Part shown: positions 60,103 to 64,000 of the stretch, piece after piece
Layout: the number at the start of each line of letters is the position of its first letter
Numbering within the stretch: the stretch's first letter is position 1
NCBI RefSeq assembly: GCF_014873145.1
Contig: NZ_JADBEK010000001.1
Coordinates: 9,114,001 to 9,178,000 of the forward strand
Source: Nonomuraea angiospora
GTDB lineage: Bacteria > Actinomycetota > Actinomycetes > Streptosporangiales > Streptosporangiaceae
Length of the DNA: 64,000 nt
Direction: 5' to 3'
Translations under genes and position numbers: made by a program
The notes under the pieces: model-generated
Databases searched by the model: none
What the model saw: the letters and a program-made list of their open reading frames with translations, nothing else
What the model was told of the DNA's origin: nothing

Positions 60103-60750
60103 ATGAGGCTCCTCTCCGTCAATGTCGGCAGGCCCCGCCCCAACCCGTGGAAGGGCCTGAGCGCGACGGGCATCGACAAGCGGCCCGTTCCCGGCCCGGT
60201 CGCCGTGAGCGCCCCCGGCCCGAAGGGCACCGGTGAGGTCGGTCTCGCCGGCGACCGGGTGTACGACGTGCAGCACCATGGCGGGGTCCACCAGGCTGTC
60301 TACGCCTACGCCCGCGAGGACCTCGACACCTGGCAGGCTGAGCTGGACAGGCCGCTCTCCAACGGTGTCTTCGGGGAGAACCTCACGACCCTCGGTCTGG
60401 ACGTCAACGGTGCCCTGATAGGGGAGCGTTGGCGGATCGGGCCGGAGGTTGTGCTGGAGGTGGCGTGCGCGCGGATCCCATGCGGGACCTTCCAGGGCTG
60501 GCTGGAGCGTGACGGCTGGATCAAGCGTTTCACCCAGGCCGCACGGCCCGGCGCATATCTGCGCGTGATCGAGCCCGGCGACATCAGCGCCGGCGACCCG
60601 GTCGAGATCGTGCACCGGCCCGATCATGATGTGACCGTCGCGCTCGTCTTCCGTGCGATGACCCTGGAGCCGGAGCTACTGCCACGGCTGCTGGTCGCCG
60701 AGGCACTGCCTCCGGAGGAGAAGGAAGCGGCCCGCAGGCGCTCCGCGTAG
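60103..60750 (+). CDS. MOSC domain-containing protein
   Basis: 215 residues. MOSC domain with SVNVGRPRPNPWKGLSATGIDKRP, the region GEVGLAGDRVYDVQHHGGVHQAVYAYAREDLDTW and the conserved cysteine in VACARIPCGTFQGW, which in this superfamily holds a sulphur or molybdenum-cofactor ligand. Proteins of the YiiM type detoxify N-hydroxylated bases with a Mo-cofactor. No partner reductase is adjacent. TACCGT at 60089 stands eight bases before the ATG and no ribosome site is present, so the mRNA may be leaderless. Confidence 0.88.
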   Translation: MRLLSVNVGRPRPNPWKGLSATGIDKRPVPGPVAVSAPGPKGTGEVGLAGDRVYDVQHHGGVHQAVYAYAREDLDTWQAELDRPLSNGVFGENLTTLGLDVNGALIGERWRIGPEVVLEVACARIPCGTFQGWLERDGWIKRFTQAARPGAYLRVIEPGDISAGDPVEIVHRPDHDVTVALVFRAMTLEPELLPRLLVAEALPPEEKEAARRRSA

Positions 60751-60911
60751 ACACCGCCCGTCCGCGTTCCGACGTGATCGCTCCCCAGCGCCACGAGCGC
60801 GGCCAGTCGCCGCCCTGCGGACCGCGCGGACTCCGGCAGCGGCGGTTGGAAGCGGGCATCAGGCAAACCGGTACAGCGGAACCGAAGGAGGTGACAGACA
60901 CTCACACCCCC

Positions 60912-61217
60912 TTACCTGATCCGTTCGAGCAGGTGAATGGTCACGCTGTCCCCAGGCCCCTTCCCGATCAGCTCCCGGACGTCGTTCTTCACCGGCAGCT
61001 TGTGCGTGCCGTCCCCCAGAGCCATGAACGAGCTCCGGAACGGGTGACCGTCGATGGTCCCCCGGATCTTCACCAGTCCGCGAGTGCCGAAGAACTCGGC
61101 GGACCCGGGCATCACGACGTACGTCCACCCACCCTTGTTCGGGCTCTTCACCAGGGTCGCGGTGAACTCCTTGTCGAGCTCCTGGACCACGTCATCCGCT
61201 CGCGTGACACCACTCAT
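60912..61217 (-). CDS. DUF1905 domain protein
   Basis: 101 residues, one compact beta-domain: [80 protein letters not shown] spans nearly all of it (residues 18-97 described as the region). The GWTYV, RGxVKVxGTIDG-like and KxxRxxIGK-like strands are those of DUF1905, sometimes fused to a YdeI (BofB) domain. No catalytic residues known. The upstream neighbour is a VOC gene on the same strand, 18 bp apart, so they form a small operon. GGAGAGGGG precedes the ATG. Confidence 0.85.
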   Translation of the reverse strand: MSGVTRADDVVQELDKEFTATLVKSPNKGGWTYVVMPGSAEFFGTRGLVKIRGTIDGHPFRSSFMALGDGTHKLPVKNDVRELIGKGPGDSVTIHLLERIR

Positions 61218-61235
61218 CTCCGGTTCCCCTCTCCG

Positions 61236-61619
61236 CTATTGGACGATCTCGAGGCCGTTGCCGTCCGGGTCCCGAAGGGCGAACATCGGCGGGACGCCCT
61301 CCCATTGCAGCAGTTCGTCCACGTCGGCCCCGCGAGCCACCAGCTCCTTGTGCAGGGACACCGCGTCCGCCGTGCTGAGCCGGATGCCCGTCTCGACTCC
61401 GGCCGCCGTCCCAGGAGCCGCCAGGATCAGCGCGATCGTGGTGGTCGCTCCCGGCGGCGCCACCTCGATCCATCGCCCGCCGAGCTGTTCGACGGGCGCG
61501 TCCAGCCGCTTGTCCAGTCCCAGTGTGCCCACGTAGAACTCGACGGCCCGGTCCTGGTCGGTGACGGGGACTCCTACGGTCCTGACGCCGGTGACCCCGT
61601 TACTCACTTGCTCGCCCAC
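61236..61619 (-). CDS. VOC superfamily protein
   Basis: 127 residues in one VOC unit pair: VRTVGVPVTDQDRAVEFYVGTLGLDKRLD, then GIRLSTADAVSLHKELVARGADVDEL and FALRDPDGNGLEIVQ. It belongs to the glyoxalase/bleomycin-resistance/dioxygenase superfamily; the first His ligand is replaced by Val, so metal binding is doubtful. The GTG at 61619 is favoured by AGGAGG six bases upstream; GTG at 61607 is another candidate. It is transcribed ahead of the DUF1905 gene. The 226 bp upstream to 61845 contain REP-like copy 3. Confidence 0.85.
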   Translation of the reverse strand: MGEQVSNGVTGVRTVGVPVTDQDRAVEFYVGTLGLDKRLDAPVEQLGGRWIEVAPPGATTTIALILAAPGTAAGVETGIRLSTADAVSLHKELVARGADVDELLQWEGVPPMFALRDPDGNGLEIVQ

Positions 61620-61760
61620 TTCGGGCCTCCTGTCGTTCGGTTCACTTGGTTGGACTCGTGAACCGCACAAGACTCATCGCCCGGCCGAGATGCCGTCTCT
61701 TCAGCTGTGGTGACCTGTAGCGTGCGAGCGGCCTGACAGCCGACCCCGCCTGGGGGTGTG

Positions 61761-61806
61761 GCACTTGCCCCCTTGGGAGGCGATCCGCGCGAAGCGCCCC
61801 GCTTGG
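61761..61806 (-). repeat. REP-like repeat, copy 3 (inverted)
   Basis: On the minus strand it reads GGCGCTTCGCGCGGATCGCC then TCCCAAGGGGGCAAGTGC, matching copies 1 and 2 at 59.8-59.9 kb. It lies just after the metallopeptidase-like gene, upstream of the VOC gene. The arms GGGGCGCTTCG and CGAAGCGCCCC make it partly self-complementary across copies. Confidence 0.6.
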
Positions 61807-61845
61807 CGGAGGCCCGTGCTCTTCCCCAGGAGGTCCGTACGGGGG

Positions 61846-62286
61846 TCAGCGGCGGTCGTCGTAGCCGGGGTCGACGGTTTCGGGGGAGAGGCCCAGGAGG
61901 GTGGCCACCTGTTCCACGACCGTGTCGTGGACCATGGCGCCCAGGGTGTCCCGGTCTCTGGCGCGGGCTTCGAGCGGGCGGCGGTAGACCACGATCGACG
62001 CCGGGTTCTGGCCGGTCGCGGCGTCGGCGCGGCCGAAGGGGATCGGGTCGGTGCCCAGGCTGGGGCCGTCGCCGAGCTCGCTCAGCGGAGGGACCTCCTC
62101 CACCGCGAACTCCACCGCCGACAGCTGGCGCTCCCAGCGGGGGCGGAGGCGGTCGACCGCGTCCAGCACGAGGTCGTCGAAGCGCTCGCTCCGGGACTTG
62201 GCCATGGGCACGTGGGAGGGGGCGAGCGGGCCGCGGAGGCCACGACCGTGGCGATCGCGCCGTCTGGGACCGCGCTTCTGTGTCAC
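61846..62286 (-). CDS. zincin-like metallopeptidase family protein with degenerate active site (Rv3259-like)
   Basis: 146 residues. The family (Zincin_1, COG3824) normally has HExxHxxG near the C-terminus; here that place reads MVHDTVVEQVATLLGLSPETVDPGY, which keeps the first His but not the Glu or second His. The protein is therefore unlikely to be a protease. DLVLDAVDRLRPRWERQLSAVEFAVEEVPP is also family-like. The basic N-terminus may be an artefact if ATG at 62205 (MAKSRSERFD) is the real start. The GTG at 62286 has TACACT seven bases upstream, fitting a leaderless transcript. Its neighbours DUF3499 and phosphomannomutase match the mycobacterial order. Confidence 0.82.
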   Translation of the reverse strand: MTQKRGPRRRDRHGRGLRGPLAPSHVPMAKSRSERFDDLVLDAVDRLRPRWERQLSAVEFAVEEVPPLSELGDGPSLGTDPIPFGRADAATGQNPASIVVYRRPLEARARDRDTLGAMVHDTVVEQVATLLGLSPETVDPGYDDRR

Positions 62287-62654
62287 GCAAGCAAGTGTAC
62301 GGGGATGGCCTGTCGATTCTGGGGAACGGTGTCACCTCTTCGCGCCTCTGGGTGATGTTCCGAGGTTCTGGGTGGTTGCCGGCACCGTGAGCGGTCCGGC
62401 GTTCGGGTGGGGTGGCGGGGGATCTCCCCCGGGTCTGGTGCGGCGTTGCCACTCCCCACCGCGCGTCGATCCCCTTAGGCTCTGATCAAGCGTCACCGCT
62501 CACCACCTCTGCGTGATCCCCCAAGGTCCGGAGGGCCGGTGTCTTCGGGGCATGTGGGTGGAAAGGCTGCGACAGGTGTCCGAATTGTGGCGACACGCTC
62601 GTTAAGAGCGCTCAGATAGTGGCGCCTCGCACACTTACCAGATACGGTCCCTCC
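62287..62654. other. 368-bp divergent intergenic region with a structured element
   Basis: No gene is seen. It must hold the promoters of the metallopeptidase-like gene (minus) and the DUF3499 gene (plus). At 62406-62460, GGTGGGG pairs with CCCCACC and TGGC with GCCA in an outer stem, while GGGGG-ATCT-CCCCC (62417-62430) forms an inner hairpin. Its purpose is unknown. A -10-like TACGGT at 62643 lies six bases before the DUF3499 start. Confidence 0.45.
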
Positions 62655-63023
62655 GTGAGCCCCGTCCGCCGCTGTTCCCGCACCGCCTGCAGTCAGCCTG
62701 CCGTCTTCACGCTCACGTACGTATACGCCGACTCGACCGCTGTTCTCGGCCCCCTGGCGACGTACGCGGAGCCACACTGTTACGACCTGTGCGCCGAACA
62801 TGCCGAGCGGCTGACCGCTCCCCGAGGCTGGGAGGTGGTACGGCTGCCGACGGACGGCGCCTCCCCGAGCTCCGACGACCTCGAGGCGCTGGCCAACGCG
62901 GTCAGGGAGGCCGCGCGGCCCACTCCGCCCGGCGGCGGTGAGCCGGTCGGTCAGGGCGTGGAGGTCGGTCGCAGGGGGCACCTGCGCGTTCTGAGGTCGG
63001 CTCAGCAGCACCGCGACCGGTAG
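62655..63023 (+). CDS. DUF3499 zinc-ribbon protein (Rv3258c-like)
   Basis: 122 residues. Two cysteine pairs, C7/C12 (VRRCSRTACSQPAVFTL) and C42/C46 (HCYDLCAEHAERL), form a zinc ribbon; the TYVYADSTAVLGPLATYAEPHCYDLCAEH segment is the heart of DUF3499. The C-terminal 50 residues are polar and variable. Function unknown, but it is one of the most constant neighbours of phosphomannomutase in actinobacteria as I recall. The GTG at 62655 begins the conserved part (SPVRRCSR); TACGGT at 62643 suggests a leaderless mRNA. An open frame back to 62619 has no family support. Confidence 0.88.
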   Translation: MSPVRRCSRTACSQPAVFTLTYVYADSTAVLGPLATYAEPHCYDLCAEHAERLTAPRGWEVVRLPTDGASPSSDDLEALANAVREAARPTPPGGGEPVGQGVEVGRRGHLRVLRSAQQHRDR

Positions 63024-63066
63024 GCTCGATTACGCCGGAGAATCGACCCAAGGGCGGAGCTGGAGA

Positions 63067-64000
63067 GTGGGCGACCTCGCCAAGATCTTCAAAGCGTACG
63101 ACGTTCGTGGAGTGGTGCCCGACGAGCTCGACGAGCCGACCGCCGAGGCCGTGGGGGCCGCCTTCGTCGAAGTGACCGGGGCCGAGTCGATCGTCGTCGC
63201 GCACGACATGCGCGAGTCCTCGGTTCCGCTGGCAGACGCGTTCGTCAGGGGCGCCCGTTCGCGTGGCGCCGACGTGGTGCACGCCGGGCTGGGCTCCACC
63301 GACCTGCTCTACTACGCGAGCGGCAGCCTGGGGCTGCCCGGGGTGATGTTCACCGCCAGCCACAACCCCGCCCGCTACAACGGCATGAAGATGTGCCGGG
63401 CCGGCGCGGTGCCGATCGGCGTCGACACGGGGCTCGTCGACATCCGTGACCGGGCCGCCGAGCTGGTGGGCGCCACGGCCCCGGCCGGCGGGTCGGTGAT
63501 CGAGAAGGACCTGCTGCAGGGCTACGCCGACCACCTGCGCACGCTCGTCGACCTGTCGCGCATCAGGCCGCTCAACGTGGTCGTCGACGCGGGCAACGGC
63601 ATGGGCGGGCACACCGTCCCGGCCGTGTTCGAGGGGCTGCCGATCGAGCTGACGCCGCTCTACTTCGAGCTGGACGGCAACTTCCCCAACCACGAGGCCA
63701 ACCCGATCGAGCCGCAGAACCTCGTCGACCTCCAGCGGGCCGTGGTCGAGGGCGGGGCGGATCTCGGGCTGGCGTTCGACGGTGACGCCGACCGGTGCTG
63801 GGTGATCGACGAGCAGGGGCGGTCGGTCTCGCCGTCGGCCGTCACGGCGCTGGTCGCGACGCGGGAGCTGGCCAAGCATCCCGGCTCGACGATCATCCAC
63901 AACCTGATCACGTCCCTGGCCGTCCCCGAGATCGTGCGCGAGCAGGGCGGGGTGCCCGTGCGCACGCGCGTCGGGCACTCGTTCATCAAGGCCGAGATGG
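63067..64000 (+). CDS. phosphomannomutase/phosphoglucomutase, N-terminal part (truncated by window edge)
   Basis: The first 311 codons of an alpha-D-phosphohexomutase, cut by the right edge (family length about 450-460). Substrate-binding and catalytic parts seen: KAYDVRGVVPDEL, phosphoserine loop FTASHNPARYNGMK with S98, and metal loop FDGDADRCW with D238, D240 and D242. It interconverts mannose-6-phosphate and mannose-1-phosphate, the substrate of the ManB-type pyrophosphorylase at 46.9 kb. GTG at 63067 has GGAG eight bases upstream. The synteny with DUF3499 and whiB indicates the PmmA/ManB (Rv3257c) orthologue. Confidence 0.93.
   Translation, partial: MGDLAKIFKAYDVRGVVPDELDEPTAEAVGAAFVEVTGAESIVVAHDMRESSVPLADAFVRGARSRGADVVHAGLGSTDLLYYASGSLGLPGVMFTASHNPARYNGMKMCRAGAVPIGVDTGLVDIRDRAAELVGATAPAGGSVIEKDLLQGYADHLRTLVDLSRIRPLNVVVDAGNGMGGHTVPAVFEGLPIELTPLYFELDGNFPNHEANPIEPQNLVDLQRAVVEGGADLGLAFDGDADRCWVIDEQGRSVSPSAVTALVATRELAKHPGSTIIHNLITSLAVPEIVREQGGVPVRTRVGHSFIKAEM

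Noticed and set aside
1..64000. CRISPR arrays, tRNA or rRNA genes, insertion sequences, prophage
   Set aside because: No regularly spaced repeats, no tRNA-like cloverleaf with T-loop GGTTCRA and CCA-side acceptor, no transposase or phage structural genes were seen.

Overview
The window is high-GC actinobacterial DNA. The gene content points to an actinomycete, most likely of the Streptosporangiaceae (Nonomuraea-like); the family is inferred from gene content and order, not from any search. Supporting markers are cofactor F420 synthesis (fbiC, fbiA, fbiB), a mycothiol-dependent formaldehyde route (mscR), WhiB, IdeR/DtxR-type iron boxes, LCP cell-wall ligases, many GTG/TTG starts, and several starts that look leaderless. 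The order fbiB-fbiA, whiB, metallopeptidase, DUF3499, phosphomannomutase, with a sugar-phosphate nucleotidylyltransferase nearby, matches the Rv3257c-Rv3264c neighbourhood of Mycobacterium tuberculosis as I remember it.

Layout. 1-5.9 kb: a partial FdhF/YdeP molybdopterin oxidoreductase, then birA, a PH-domain membrane protein, a class III adenylate cyclase, mscR with its metallo-beta-lactamase partner, and bfd-bfr behind two tandem iron boxes. 5.9-7.8 kb: a secreted ricin-type lectin, a MerR regulator and a decayed GH95 pseudogene. 7.9-13.8 kb: a two-component system, a GtrA protein, purK-purE (purE behind a large hairpin and a 17-codon leader frame) and a UDP-glucose dehydrogenase. 14.2-21 kb: mostly small secreted proteins (LTD, C39-like, BTRD1 repeat, lipoprotein) with VOC, LLM and STAS genes.

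21-48 kb is a long cell-envelope glycopolymer region. It holds two LCP ligases, a TagF-like polymerase with a TarI/IspD-like cytidylyltransferase, two CDP-alcohol phosphotransferases, a DUF5941 protein, a sugar-phosphate nucleotidylyltransferase and a glycerol-1-phosphate dehydrogenase homologue. It also holds two GT-C membrane transferases, several GT2 and GT4 transferases, an acyltransferase, two UPF0104/LPG_synthase_TM proteins, a methyltransferase and a ManB-type pyrophosphorylase. Together these could make activated alcohol and sugar precursors, polymerise and decorate them at the membrane, and attach the product to peptidoglycan. The block 25.4-30.9 kb is the best candidate for an undescribed pathway.

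48-64 kb: an AlkA-type DNA glycosylase, fbiC, a membrane-anchored solute-binding/VWA fusion, an AA10 chitin-active LPMO, fbiB-fbiA, a Pro/Gln-repeat membrane protein and whiB with a clear promoter and terminator. After these come a degraded stretch with a glycosyltransferase remnant and REP-like repeats, a MOSC protein, DUF1905 and VOC proteins, a zincin-fold protein that has lost HEXXH, a DUF3499 zinc-ribbon protein and the start of phosphomannomutase. I saw no tRNA, rRNA, CRISPR array, insertion sequence or prophage.
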